Below the pieces are notes generated by a model. That model searched no databases, was not told where the DNA came from, and saw only the letters and a list, made by a program, of their open reading frames with translations. DNA of 15,188 nucleotides from Angelobacter sp036502105 (GTDB taxonomy: Bacteria; Acidobacteriota; Terriglobia; Terriglobales; Acidobacteriaceae). Positions 1 through 6,614 of the stretch are shown here, one piece after another (position 1 is the first letter of the stretch; each line of letters starts with the position of its first letter). A program made the translations under genes and the position numbers. Location: NCBI GenBank assembly GCA_036502105.1, contig DASXZE010000029.1, positions 1-15,188 of the forward strand, given 5' to 3'.

Positions 1-113
1 GCTTGCACGGTGCTTGGGCCGTCCAAGCCCGGTCCAGGTCGGCAGTAGGTCGCAAATAGGTATCGTTCCCATCTTTCATCTGTTGTTTTTAATTTTTCAA
101 AGATCCCGGTCAT
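1..113 (-). CDS. N-terminal part of an unknown protein, cut by the left edge
   Basis: An open frame runs from ATG at 113-111 off the left edge, giving 37 codons without a stop. The product begins MTGIFEKLKTTDERWERYLF and continues with a Gly/Pro-rich stretch. I do not recognise it. Support for it being a gene: an AAGGGG ribosome-binding-like site lies about 6 bases before the start, and a well-spaced promoter-like pair lies further upstream (-35 TTGATT, -10 TAGAGT). The amino-acid make-up (charged helix, then aromatic residues) is protein-like. A second frame starting at 79 is also open but lacks these signals. The call is an inference from a very short stretch and no function can be given. 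Confidence 0.45.
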   Translation of the reverse strand, partial: MTGIFEKLKTTDERWERYLFATYCRPGPGLDGPSTVQ

Positions 114-135
114 TCCAACCCCTTGGGGCAATGTT

Positions 136-164
136 ACTCTAGCGCATTCTTCTCAGTGAATCAA
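136..164 (-). promoter_or_regulatory. Candidate sigma70-type promoter for the left-edge minus-strand gene
   Basis: On the minus strand, TTGATT (164-159) and TAGAGT (141-136) are separated by 17 bases. Transcription would start near 130, shortly before the ATG at 113. The hexamers match the consensus only in part. Confidence 0.35.
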
Positions 165-263
165 TTACGAATTGGTACATAATTGGCACAGGAAATCTCC
201 AATCCCGCTGCGTTTTCGCGCTCACCTTTTTCTCCATAGCTTCAACCATAGCTCGGGCAACAT

Positions 264-319
264 GCCAAAAGCCAAAAGCCAAAAGCCAATGGCCAAAAGC
301 CAATGGCTAATGGCTAATT
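264..319. repeat. Heptanucleotide tandem array, eight units
   Basis: Eight consecutive 7-bp units lie in exact register: GCCAAAA three times, then GCCAATG, GCCAAAA, GCCAATG, GCTAATG and GCTAATT, followed by GCC. The array sits between the left-edge minus-strand gene and the prenyltransferase gene. It carries no reading frame that looks like a real gene; a forward frame across it gives Lys/Ser/Gln-rich low-complexity peptide. The rest of 165-379 shows nothing else I can name. Confidence 0.85.
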
Positions 320-379
320 GCCAAGAACAAAGAACTCTTTACCCCCACACATTCTCTCAAGCTTCCATTAAAATAATCT

Positions 380-1252
380 GTGCTTCTTTTTACCAACATC
401 AAAACCACGCTGGAGATGATCAAGTGGGAGCACTCCATCTTCGCGCTTCCGTTTGCCTTCTGCGCGGCCATGCTCGCCGCCGGCGGCATGCCCACCGCAG
501 CTAAGATTGGCTGGATTGTCCTGTGCATGGTCTCTGCGCGCTCCGCGGCCATGGCATTCAACCGCATTGCTGACGCGCGCATTGACGCCGCCAATCCACG
601 CACGGCCATGCGCGCTATTCCCGCCGGCACGCTTTCGCAAAAATTTGCCACCGTTTTTGTCATCACTGCCTGCCTGCTGTTTGTGCTGGGAGCCGCTGAA
701 CTGAATCGCGCCACGTTCTATCTCTCGCCCGTGGCGCTGGCCGTAGTACTGTTCTATTCCTATACCAAGCGATTCACCCGGTGGTCTCACCTGGTACTGG
801 GATTTGCCCTTGGAATCGCCCCGTCTGCTGCCTGGATCGCCGTGCGTGGCTCGCTGGATCCGCGCATTCTGCTGCTTACCGCAGCCGTCACTTTCTGGGT
901 AGGCGGTTTTGACGTTCTTTATGCCTGCCAGGATATTGAATTTGATCGCGCAAATTCACTGAACTCCATTCCCCAGGCCATGGGCATTCCCGCCGCGCTC
1001 ATGGTGGCGCGAACGCTTCATCTGCTGATGCTGGGATTGCTGGTGGCTCTGGTGATTGTTTTTGGGCTGGGCAAGCTGGCGATAATCGGCGTGGTAGTTG
1101 TTGCTCTACTGCTGGCCTACGAGCATTCACTGGTCTCCGCCCACGATCTCAGTAAGCTTAATGCAGCTTTTTTCACCATGAACGGCGTGATCGCCGTGGT
1201 GTTTTTTGTATTTGTGGCAGCTGATCTGCTGATAAGATTGCATCATCCATAG
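380..1252 (+). CDS. ubiA: UbiA-family polyprenyltransferase (4-hydroxybenzoate-polyprenyltransferase-like, possibly MqnP)
   Basis: This integral membrane enzyme attaches a polyprenyl chain to an aromatic quinone precursor. Both Asp-rich family motifs are visible: N61-R-I-A-D65-A-R-I-D69, which binds the prenyl diphosphate through Mg2+, and D178-VLYACQ-D185-IEF-D189. Between and after them lie about eight or nine hydrophobic segments, and the 290-residue length is normal. The N-terminal TLEMIKWEHSIFALPFAF is typical of the branch often annotated 'putative 4-hydroxybenzoate polyprenyltransferase', which has been linked to the futalosine menaquinone route (MqnP). That substrate assignment is inference. 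The start is GTG at 380, the first start codon after an in-frame TAA at 374-376; ATG at 416 would cut into the conserved N-terminus. No clear ribosome-binding site precedes it. No other quinone gene is adjacent. Confidence 0.9.
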   Translation: MLLFTNIKTTLEMIKWEHSIFALPFAFCAAMLAAGGMPTAAKIGWIVLCMVSARSAAMAFNRIADARIDAANPRTAMRAIPAGTLSQKFATVFVITACLLFVLGAAELNRATFYLSPVALAVVLFYSYTKRFTRWSHLVLGFALGIAPSAAWIAVRGSLDPRILLLTAAVTFWVGGFDVLYACQDIEFDRANSLNSIPQAMGIPAALMVARTLHLLMLGLLVALVIVFGLGKLAIIGVVVVALLLAYEHSLVSAHDLSKLNAAFFTMNGVIAVVFFVFVAADLLIRLHHP

Positions 1253-1310
1253 AAGTTCTTCACTTCAAAGAATGATCTAATAGCTCAGAATACTCAGGTT
1301 AGTTCTGCTG

Positions 1311-1630
1311 GATGTGACAGTTGTCCACGGGCACGGAGTGGTAAGCGGTACCGCGTTGCCCGATGGGGCAGGTGTGGCGGCGCGATGATTGTTCTTGTTC
1401 CTGCCGATCCGGGGAATGATGCCATCCTTTTTCGCCGTGATCAGAGTGACAGCGACGGTACATTTACCCTGGCCAATGTTGTGCCTGGCCGGTATACGCT
1501 GGTGGCAATTGAGAACGGATGGGACATGGAGTGGGGCAGGCCGGACGTGCTCAATCCATTTCTGTTGCAGGGCGAGCCTGTGATCGTTGAATCCAGGGGC
1601 AAGTACTCCGTCAAGGTGAAGGCGCAGTAG
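1311..1630 (+). pseudogene. Frameshifted C-terminal remnant of a carboxypeptidase-regulatory-like domain protein
   Basis: Two frames join into one plausible protein end. The frame from 1311 reads DVTVVHGHGVVSGTALPDG and stops at TGA 1386-1388. The frame from 1382/1385 then continues with MIVLVPADPGND, FRRDQSDSDGTFTLANVVPG and RYTLVAIENGW up to TAG 1628-1630. The pattern 'V.G.....DG.G..GA.V.LVP....N....RR..SD.DG.F.L..V.PGRY...A.E' is the beta-sandwich carboxypeptidase-regulatory-like (transthyretin-like) fold found at the C-terminus of large acidobacterial secreted proteins. One missing base near 1380-1384 would explain the frame change. No start codon, signal peptide or ribosome-binding site precedes it, so the 5' part is gone. 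A short ORF of 81 codons from 1385 might be called a gene by software, but it lacks the first strand of its own domain. Confidence 0.7.
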
Positions 1631-1667
1631 CCTTCGTTGCTCTTTTATTTCAATTACACTAATCCGC

Positions 1668-3356
1668 ATGCGCGATCCGGTTGAACTGGAAATCTTCAAG
1701 AGCCTCTTCCACTCCATTGCGGAAGAGATGGGCGCTGCCCTGCGGCGCACGGCTTTTTCGCCCAACATCAAGGAGCGTCGCGATTACTCCTGCGCTGTGT
1801 TTGACGGCTCAGGCGAAGTTGTTGCCATGGGCGATCACATGCCCGTGCATCTGGGATCGATGCCCATGTCAGTTCGGGCGGCGGTAGAAACACTCACTCT
1901 TGGCCCGGGCGATGTGGCGATCCTGAATGATCCCTTTTGTGGTGGCACACATCTGCCGGACATCACGCTGGTGGCGCCGGTTTTTCTGGATGACAAAAAT
2001 TTATTGAGCGGAAAGAAGTCTGTGATCGGCAAGAGCTTTAAAAAAGCTAAGATCGAAAACTATAAGACCGAAAACTATAAGACCATTGCAAAATCGAAAG
2101 CCTCCGCGAGGCCTGCATTCTATGTGGCTTCGCGCGCGCACCATGCCGATGTTGGCGGGATCTATGCCGGATCCATGGGAATCTGCACTGAGATTTATCA
2201 GGAAGGCATACGGATTCCGCCCATCAAGTTGATTGTCGCGGGAAAATTGCAGGATGATGTTTTTCGCCTGTTGCTGAATAACGTGCGCACTCCGGAAGAG
2301 CGCGAAGGCGATTTGAACGCACAGATTGCCGCCTGCCACACCGGCGCCACGCGGCTGCTGGATATTGTGGAACGCTACGGCCTGCCTAAAATTCAGCACA
2401 TGCTCGGCGAGCTGCAGGAGTATTCAGAAAAGCTGATGCGGGCTTTCTTGAGCAAAGTGCCGCATGGTCGCTATGAAGCCGAAGATTTTCTCGACGATGA
2501 TGGCGCAGGCTCTGGTCCTGTTCGGATTGCCGTGGCGCTCACGTTTCAACCGGCATCGGCTGCCAAGCCGCTGGTGACGGTTGATTTTACCGGCAGCTCT
2601 CCGCAGGTCACGGGCAGCATCAATGCCGTGGACGCCATTACCTACTCGGCATGCTTTTATGTTTTCCGCTGCCTGTTGCAGGAAGATGTTCCAGCTGCTG
2701 CAGGTCTCATGCGTCCGGTAAAGATGATTGCGCCATCGGGGACGGTGGTGAATGCGCGTCCTCCGGCGGCGGTGGCTGGCGGAAATGTTGAAACCTCGCA
2801 GCGCATTGTCGATGTACTTTTGCGCGCGCTGGCGCAGGCCATGCCAGAGCGCGTGCCGGCAGGCTCGTCTGGCACCATGAATAATCTGACCATCGGCGGA
2901 ATAGACGAACGCACCGGCGAGCCCTTTGCCTATTACGAAACCATTGCCGGCGGCATGGGGGCGCGTCCTGACCGCGCGGGCGTGAGCGGCGTGCACACGC
3001 ACATGACGAATTCACTGAATACGCCGGCTGAAGCGCTGGAATATGCGTATCCTTTGCGCGTGACGGAATATTCATTGCGCAAGGGAAGCGGCGGTGCAGG
3101 CAAATATCGCGGCGGTAATGGGATTGTCCGTGAAGTTGAGCTGCTGGCCGATTCACAAGTCACGCTGCTGGCGGACCGTCGCAGCCGCGGACCGTATGGA
3201 CTGAATGGTGGCGCTGACGGCGCCGCTGGACGAACAGAGATCGTCCATGGCGAGGGCACACGTGAACTGCTTCCGGGCAAAACCAGTGTGAGCTTGAAAA
3301 AGGGTGAGCGAATCCGGATTGAGTCGCCCGGCGGCGGGGGCTGGGGAAACTTCTAG
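1668..3356 (+). CDS. hyuB: Hydantoinase B / oxoprolinase family protein (N-methylhydantoinase B-like)
   Basis: A 562-residue product matching the HyuB family, the beta subunit of ATP-dependent hydantoinases, 5-oxoprolinases and acetophenone-type carboxylases, which open cyclic amides or carboxylate ketones. Diagnostic stretches are DPVELEIFKSLFHSIAEEMG (3-22), RDYSCAVFD (38-46), GDHMPVHLGSM (55-65), NDPFCGGTHLPDITLVAPVF (87-106), SRAHHADVGG (155-164), NNVRTPEEREGDL (204-216), VDFTGSSPQVTGSINA (305-320), GGNVETSQRI (371-380) and the Gly-rich end SPGGGGWG (553-560). Residues about 107-149 are an insertion, rich in Lys, Asn and Tyr, between APVF and FYVASRAHHADVGG, where relatives have only a handful of residues. 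The ATG at 1668 gives the expected N-terminus but has no clear ribosome-binding site. No HyuA partner is adjacent, so the substrate cannot be stated and the holoenzyme must be completed elsewhere, if it is active. Confidence 0.9.
   Translation: MRDPVELEIFKSLFHSIAEEMGAALRRTAFSPNIKERRDYSCAVFDGSGEVVAMGDHMPVHLGSMPMSVRAAVETLTLGPGDVAILNDPFCGGTHLPDITLVAPVFLDDKNLLSGKKSVIGKSFKKAKIENYKTENYKTIAKSKASARPAFYVASRAHHADVGGIYAGSMGICTEIYQEGIRIPPIKLIVAGKLQDDVFRLLLNNVRTPEEREGDLNAQIAACHTGATRLLDIVERYGLPKIQHMLGELQEYSEKLMRAFLSKVPHGRYEAEDFLDDDGAGSGPVRIAVALTFQPASAAKPLVTVDFTGSSPQVTGSINAVDAITYSACFYVFRCLLQEDVPAAAGLMRPVKMIAPSGTVVNARPPAAVAGGNVETSQRIVDVLLRALAQAMPERVPAGSSGTMNNLTIGGIDERTGEPFAYYETIAGGMGARPDRAGVSGVHTHMTNSLNTPAEALEYAYPLRVTEYSLRKGSGGAGKYRGGNGIVREVELLADSQVTLLADRRSRGPYGLNGGADGAAGRTEIVHGEGTRELLPGKTSVSLKKGERIRIESPGGGGWGNF
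2054..2083. repeat. 15-bp direct repeat, two perfect copies, inside the hydantoinase-B gene
   Basis: The unit CGAAAACTATAAGAC occurs at 2054-2068 and again at 2069-2083. Because 15 is a multiple of three the reading frame is kept, giving ENYKTENYKT at the protein level. It forms the core of the lineage-specific insertion in this gene. Confidence 0.9.
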
Positions 3357-3357
3357 A

Positions 3358-3397
3358 GATCGGGTGATCTGGTAATCGGGGCATCGGGTGATCGGAT
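3358..3397. repeat. Degenerate octamer tandem array, five units
   Basis: Five 8-bp units lie in register right after the hydantoinase-B stop codon: GATCGGGT, GATCTGGT, AATCGGGG, CATCGGGT, GATCGGAT. They are AT-poor and cannot form a U-tailed terminator. Function is unknown; the array resembles the other short-unit arrays of this window in style but not in sequence. Confidence 0.75.
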
Positions 3398-3432
3398 TGG
3401 GAACTCGCACTTGTCAATTGCGGTCGAACGGT

Positions 3433-3462
3433 TTGACGGTTTCACCGCTGTCCTGCTAAACT
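3433..3462 (+). promoter_or_regulatory. Candidate sigma70-type promoter of the TPR-like gene
   Basis: TTGACG (3433-3438) and TAAACT (3457-3462) are separated by 18 bases, and the GTG start lies about 45 bases further on behind a GAGAAGG ribosome-binding site (3491-3497). A second gene-independent signal nearby was not seen. Confidence 0.5.
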
Positions 3463-3507
3463 CAAGGTTTCATTGCCACTTATCCCACCCGAGAAGGTTT
3501 CTAAAAA

Positions 3508-4221
3508 GTGCCAGGTTATACCCGTCGTGAGTTGAAACAAGATAAGTTTGCCGAGTCCGCTCAGGGAGCAGCCCTGTGGGCCACGGGTCACCGTCAAACC
3601 GTAATTCTGATTGCAGGCCTGGTGCTTGTGGTCATTATTGCCGGCGCGGGTTTTTACACCTGGTATAGCCGCCAGACGGAGCAGGGAAACACCGAGCTGG
3701 CCACGGCCATGCGCACGTTTGACGAGCCACTTACGCCCGCTGACGCTCCCGCTATTGCCGGTGACACACCGAAATACACCACCACCGTGGACCGGGCCAA
3801 GGCAGCGCAAAAGCAGTTCAGCGCCGTGGCCGATAAATATTCTTTCGTCGCTCCGGGCAAAATCGCCCTCTACATGAGCGGAATGGCTCTGGAACAGACT
3901 GGCGACAAGGCCGCCGCAGAGCAAGAGCTGAAGAAGGCCGCCAATCTTGGTGACAAGGACGTAGCTGCTCTGGCCAAGATGGCGCTGGGCGCTCTGTATC
4001 GCGAATCAAACCGCGTGCCGGATGCAATAGCTGTTTTCAAGGAAGTTTCAGACCATCCGACGGCCACGGTTTCAAAGTCAGCAGCACAGTTGGAATTGGC
4101 CTCCATCTATGAGACCACGGATCCGGCGCAGGCAACTCAGATCTATCAATCCCTGCAAAAGGACGATCCGCAGAGCCCGGCAGCACAGGTTGCATCGCAA
4201 AAGCTTTCCAAGTCGAAATAA
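3508..4221 (+). CDS. Membrane-anchored tetratricopeptide-repeat-like protein
   Basis: A 237-residue protein with a short basic cytoplasmic N-terminus (RRELKQDKF), one hydrophobic segment at about 31-51 (TVILIAGLVLVVIIAGAGFY) and a long helical domain outside. The domain shows TPR-like helix pairs at about 94-110, 116-147, 151-181 and 190-217, with features such as ALEQTGDKAAAEQELKKA and ALGALYRESNRVPDAIAVFKEV. The architecture (N-terminal anchor plus Ala-rich TPRs) resembles YfgM/TPR_21-type proteins, which act as scaffolds at the membrane or Sec translocon; that link is inference. The start is GTG at 3508, 10 bases after GAGAAGG. The gene has its own promoter and is closed by a strong terminator at 4249-4275, so it is probably monocistronic. 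Confidence 0.8.
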   Translation: MPGYTRRELKQDKFAESAQGAALWATGHRQTVILIAGLVLVVIIAGAGFYTWYSRQTEQGNTELATAMRTFDEPLTPADAPAIAGDTPKYTTTVDRAKAAQKQFSAVADKYSFVAPGKIALYMSGMALEQTGDKAAAEQELKKAANLGDKDVAALAKMALGALYRESNRVPDAIAVFKEVSDHPTATVSKSAAQLELASIYETTDPAQATQIYQSLQKDDPQSPAAQVASQKLSKSK

Positions 4222-4248
4222 GTATTTTAAAAATTTCAGATACTCTCT

Positions 4249-4275
4249 AAAAAGCCGCCATTCGTGCGGCTTTTT
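4249..4275 (+). terminator. Rho-independent terminator, potentially bidirectional
   Basis: A perfect 10-bp stem, AAAAAGCCGC / GCGGCTTTTT, encloses the 7-base loop CATTCGT. The run of T ending the stem, followed by CT, gives the U-tract downstream, and the A-run gives one on the other strand. It closes the TPR-like gene. Confidence 0.9.
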
Positions 4276-4381
4276 CTCATCGCGCCTTAGAGCGGCAAAC
4301 CTTGGCAGTCAAGTCGCATCTCTACTTAGCAGAGGCGGCATTTCAAAACTGCTGCTAAAAATCCATAGGAGTCTTAACGTT

Positions 4382-4639
4382 ATGAAATCCTTTTTGGCAG
4401 GGTTGGGAATTGGTATTGGTCTGGGCATTCTTTTTGCCCCAATGAGCGGAGAAGACGCGCGGGAAAATCTTTCGCAGCGCGCCAGTGACCTGGCAGATTC
4501 AGCGCGTGACATGGTTGACCAGGGTCGTGAGCGCGTTCGTTCCACCGTATCCACGTTCCGCGGACAGGCCGAGCGGGCTGTAAACAACGTGGCCAGCAAT
4601 TTGAAGGATGCCACCGGGACAGATCTTCGTAACCTCTAA
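4382..4639 (+). CDS. Small YtxH-like membrane-associated protein
   Basis: An 85-residue protein that starts MKSFLAGLGIGIGLGILFAP: a single glycine-zipper hydrophobic segment (4-20) followed by SGEDARENL (22-30) and a long amphipathic, charged helix (about 31-75). This layout, 'GxGxGxG..LFAP.sG...R', is the YtxH family, small stress-associated proteins whose exact role is unknown. I choose ATG 4382 because AGGAG lies at 4367-4371, 10 bases upstream. The frame is open as far back as 4109, but that part overlaps the TPR gene and the terminator and encodes Arg-rich nonsense. The gene stands alone between a terminator and a hairpin. Confidence 0.8.
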   Translation: MKSFLAGLGIGIGLGILFAPMSGEDARENLSQRASDLADSARDMVDQGRERVRSTVSTFRGQAERAVNNVASNLKDATGTDLRNL

Positions 4640-4658
4640 TAGAACCTGCGCAATAAGA

Positions 4659-4681
4659 GGCGGCGGAGCCCATCCGCCGCC
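4659..4681 (+). terminator. GC-rich hairpin after the YtxH-like gene, probable terminator
   Basis: A perfect 9-bp stem, GGCGGCGGA / TCCGCCGCC, has the 5-base loop GCCCA. There is no T-run after it, so it is not a classic intrinsic terminator. It lies 20 bases after the stop codon and just before the next promoter, which suits a transcription boundary. Confidence 0.55.
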
Positions 4682-4691
4682 GCGCAATTCC

Positions 4692-4720
4692 TTGACACCT
4701 ATCTGCACCCCCTTTATCCT
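4692..4720 (+). promoter_or_regulatory. Promoter of the yceD-rpmF-plsX-fabD operon
   Basis: A perfect -35 box TTGACA (4692-4697) is followed after 17 bases by TATCCT (4715-4720). Transcription would begin near 4727, leaving a leader of about 50 bases before the ATG at 4779. This is the best promoter match in the window. Confidence 0.7.
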
Positions 4721-4778
4721 TAGATATTGTCCTTGGCGTCTCCCCGTCAACTGAGTGTTAATTTCCGGAGCGGGCCTT

Positions 4779-5330
4779 ATGTTTATAAAAATAAAGGATC
4801 TTGAGCTCCGAAATCTGGAATTTGATGAGTCTCTTGCGCCTGGCGTGATTGATTTAGGCGAAGATCAGATACAAACAGCGCCGCTAAAGACGTCGGGTCG
4901 CGCAGAACTGATCCGGGAAGACCGTGGCGGGCGTAACATTGTTGAGGACATACGATTTGTAGGCAGTTTGTCCACGGAAGTGCAGGTGTTCTGCGCGCGC
5001 TGTCTTGATCCGGTGGACAATGTGATTGCAGAAAAGTTTGACCTGCTGTACCGGCCTCTGGGCGTAGATGCCAAAGGAGACGAAGTGGCTATCTCTGAGG
5101 CGGAAACAGAGATTGGGTATTATCAGGGTGATGGGATGCTGCTGGAAGATGTCTTGAAGGAGCAGATTCTTCTGGCGCTTCCGGCAAAGCAACTCTGCCA
5201 GGCTGACTGCAAAGGGCTGTGCCCGCAGTGCGGCAAGAACCTGAATCTGGAAAGCTGTGATTGTGTGACCACCATGCCAGATCCGCGCTGGTCGGCACTG
5301 GAAGATATTCGCAAGAAACTGGAAAGATAA
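4779..5330 (+). CDS. yceD: YceD family (DUF177) zinc-binding protein
   Basis: A 183-residue DUF177 protein, a family almost always encoded directly before rpmF and linked to large-ribosomal-subunit rRNA metabolism; its molecular role is not settled. Visible marks are the CARCL pair (C72, C75), the acidic middle (EVAISEAETEIGYYQGD, 102-118) and the C-terminal cysteine cluster DCKGLCPQCGKNLNLESCDC (C140, C144, C148, C151, C160, C162) followed by DPRWSALEDIRKKL. The cysteines suggest metal binding. I choose ATG 4779 because GGAG at 4767-4770 precedes it by 8 bases and the family starts with a 'I.L.DL' strand; a GTG at 4755 would add eight unlikely residues. It is the first gene of the operon. 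Confidence 0.93.
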   Translation: MFIKIKDLELRNLEFDESLAPGVIDLGEDQIQTAPLKTSGRAELIREDRGGRNIVEDIRFVGSLSTEVQVFCARCLDPVDNVIAEKFDLLYRPLGVDAKGDEVAISEAETEIGYYQGDGMLLEDVLKEQILLALPAKQLCQADCKGLCPQCGKNLNLESCDCVTTMPDPRWSALEDIRKKLER

Positions 5331-5387
5331 AGTTTAGAGAAATTGTGCGCCAGGTTTAGGCCGGCGCCAAAAGGGAAAGGAACCACC

Positions 5388-5573
5388 ATGCCAAATCCAA
5401 AACGGCGGCACTCAAAAAAACGCACAGCCACCCGCCGCGCACACGACTTCCTTACGGCGCACTCCGCTTCAGAGTGCCCCAATTGCCATGAAAAGAAGAT
5501 GCCGCATCGCGTATGCGCCAAATGCGGATATTACAAGGGCCGGGAAATCGTGCAGGTAAAAGAAAACGCATAA
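5388..5573 (+). CDS. rpmF: 50S ribosomal protein L32
   Basis: A 61-residue protein, the usual size for bL32. It opens MPNPKRRHSKKRTATRRAHD, the classic L32 N-terminus, and carries the zinc-type CxxC...CxxC set (C30, C33, C43, C46), the form used when zinc is sufficient. It assembles into the large ribosomal subunit near the peptidyl-transferase region. The start ATG 5388 follows a purine-rich AAGGGAAAGGA site. It lies 57 bases after yceD, and its TAA directly abuts the plsX GTG. Confidence 0.97.
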   Translation: MPNPKRRHSKKRTATRRAHDFLTAHSASECPNCHEKKMPHRVCAKCGYYKGREIVQVKENA

Positions 5574-6614
5574 GTGCAAACGCCAGTGGAAACAGTCATC
5601 GCTGTTGACGCAATGGGCTCAGATCGGCATCCCAAGCCTGAGGTTGAAGGCGCATTGCTGGCCGCTCGCCATTATGGGGTAAAGGTGTTGCTGGTGGGGC
5701 CGGAAGAGTTGCTGCGCCGGGAACTGGCCGCGCATCCTTCTGCCCGCCATCTGCCGGTGGAAGTGGTGAACGCCACTGAAGTCATTGGCATGGATGAAAA
5801 GGCCGCGCATGCCGTACGCACCAAACGCGATTCCAGCATGCATGTTGGCCTGCGCCTGGTGAAAGAAGGTCAAGCCGTGGGATTTGCCACGGCTGGCAAT
5901 ACTGGCGCGGCGATGATCGCCGGCAAAATGGTTTTAGGCGCTCTGCCGGGCGTGGATCGTCCTGCCTTGGCCAGCGTTTTTCCCACATCGGCCGGCAAGC
6001 TCAAACCTTCTCTGCTGATTGATGTAGGCGCGAACGTTGATTCCAAGCCTCACAATCTGGCGCAGTTTGCCCTCATGGGCGAGATGTACTACCGCGCCAT
6101 CTTTAAAAATCCCAAGCCTACCGTGGGCCTGCTTTCCGTGGGTGAAGAAGAAATTAAGGGCAACGAACTCACGCGCAAGGCGCATACGCTGTTTAAAGAA
6201 CTGCCAATTAATTTTGTGGGCAATGTGGAAGGCCGCGATTTATACAACGGCAAAGTGGATGTAATTGTCTGCGACGGTTTTGTCGGCAATGTGGCGCTCA
6301 AGATTTCTGAAGGCCTGGTGGAGGCCGTACGCTTCCTACTGAAAGAATCTTTAACTTCGACCATTACGTCGCAGGTTGGCGCACTGCTGGCGCGCAAAGC
6401 CTTTGCCAACTTTGGCCGCAAGCTTGATTACGCTGAATACGGCGGAGCACCTCTGCTGGGGCTGAAAGGCGTGGCTATCGTAGGCCATGGGCGTTCCAAT
6501 GCCAACGCCATTAAAAATGCGATCCGCGTAGCCAAAGAGTTTTACGAGTCAGGCATCAACACAAATATTGCGAAGGAGCTGGCAAACGCTGGCAAGGCGG
6601 TTGAATCGGCATGA
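5574..6614 (+). CDS. plsX: Phosphate acyltransferase PlsX
   Basis: This enzyme makes acyl-phosphate from acyl-ACP and phosphate at the inner face of the membrane, the first step of the PlsX/PlsY route to phosphatidic acid. The 346 residues match the family throughout: AVDAMGSD (10-17), GFATAGNTGA (103-112), a LLIDVGAN strand (147-154), LLSVGEEEIKGNE (186-198), FVGNVEGRDL (214-223), VCDGFVGNVALK (232-243) and YGGAPLLGLKG, then GHGRSNANAIKNAI near the end. The start is GTG at 5574, immediately after the rpmF TAA, so translation is probably coupled. It ends overlapping fabD by 4 bases (ATGA). Confidence 0.97.
   Translation: MQTPVETVIAVDAMGSDRHPKPEVEGALLAARHYGVKVLLVGPEELLRRELAAHPSARHLPVEVVNATEVIGMDEKAAHAVRTKRDSSMHVGLRLVKEGQAVGFATAGNTGAAMIAGKMVLGALPGVDRPALASVFPTSAGKLKPSLLIDVGANVDSKPHNLAQFALMGEMYYRAIFKNPKPTVGLLSVGEEEIKGNELTRKAHTLFKELPINFVGNVEGRDLYNGKVDVIVCDGFVGNVALKISEGLVEAVRFLLKESLTSTITSQVGALLARKAFANFGRKLDYAEYGGAPLLGLKGVAIVGHGRSNANAIKNAIRVAKEFYESGINTNIAKELANAGKAVESA

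Noticed and set aside
264..319. CRISPR-like array
   Set aside because: The units are 7 bp and directly adjacent with no spacers; no cas gene is present. It is a simple tandem repeat.
307..790. Two overlapping minus-strand open frames opposite the prenyltransferase
   Set aside because: Both are antisense to strongly conserved UbiA motifs and show no ribosome-binding site or family features.
1374..1390. Programmed frameshift joining the two halves of the carboxypeptidase-like remnant
   Set aside because: There is no slippery heptamer or stimulating stem at the junction, and no start codon or ribosome-binding site for the upstream half; a mutation is simpler.
1637..1665. Promoter-like pair TTGCTC - 17 - TAATCC before the hydantoinase-B start
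   Set aside because: The -10 box ends only 2 bases before the ATG, so transcription would start inside the coding sequence.
2424..3002. Long minus-strand open frame (192 codons) opposite the hydantoinase-B gene
   Set aside because: The product is His/Arg-rich and looks like nothing known; it is the usual antisense shadow of a GC-biased coding strand.
4109..4639. A 176-codon open frame covering the YtxH-like gene and its upstream region
   Set aside because: Its first 90 codons overlap the TPR gene in another frame and cross the terminator, and encode Arg-rich nonsense. The real gene starts at ATG 4382 behind AGGAG.
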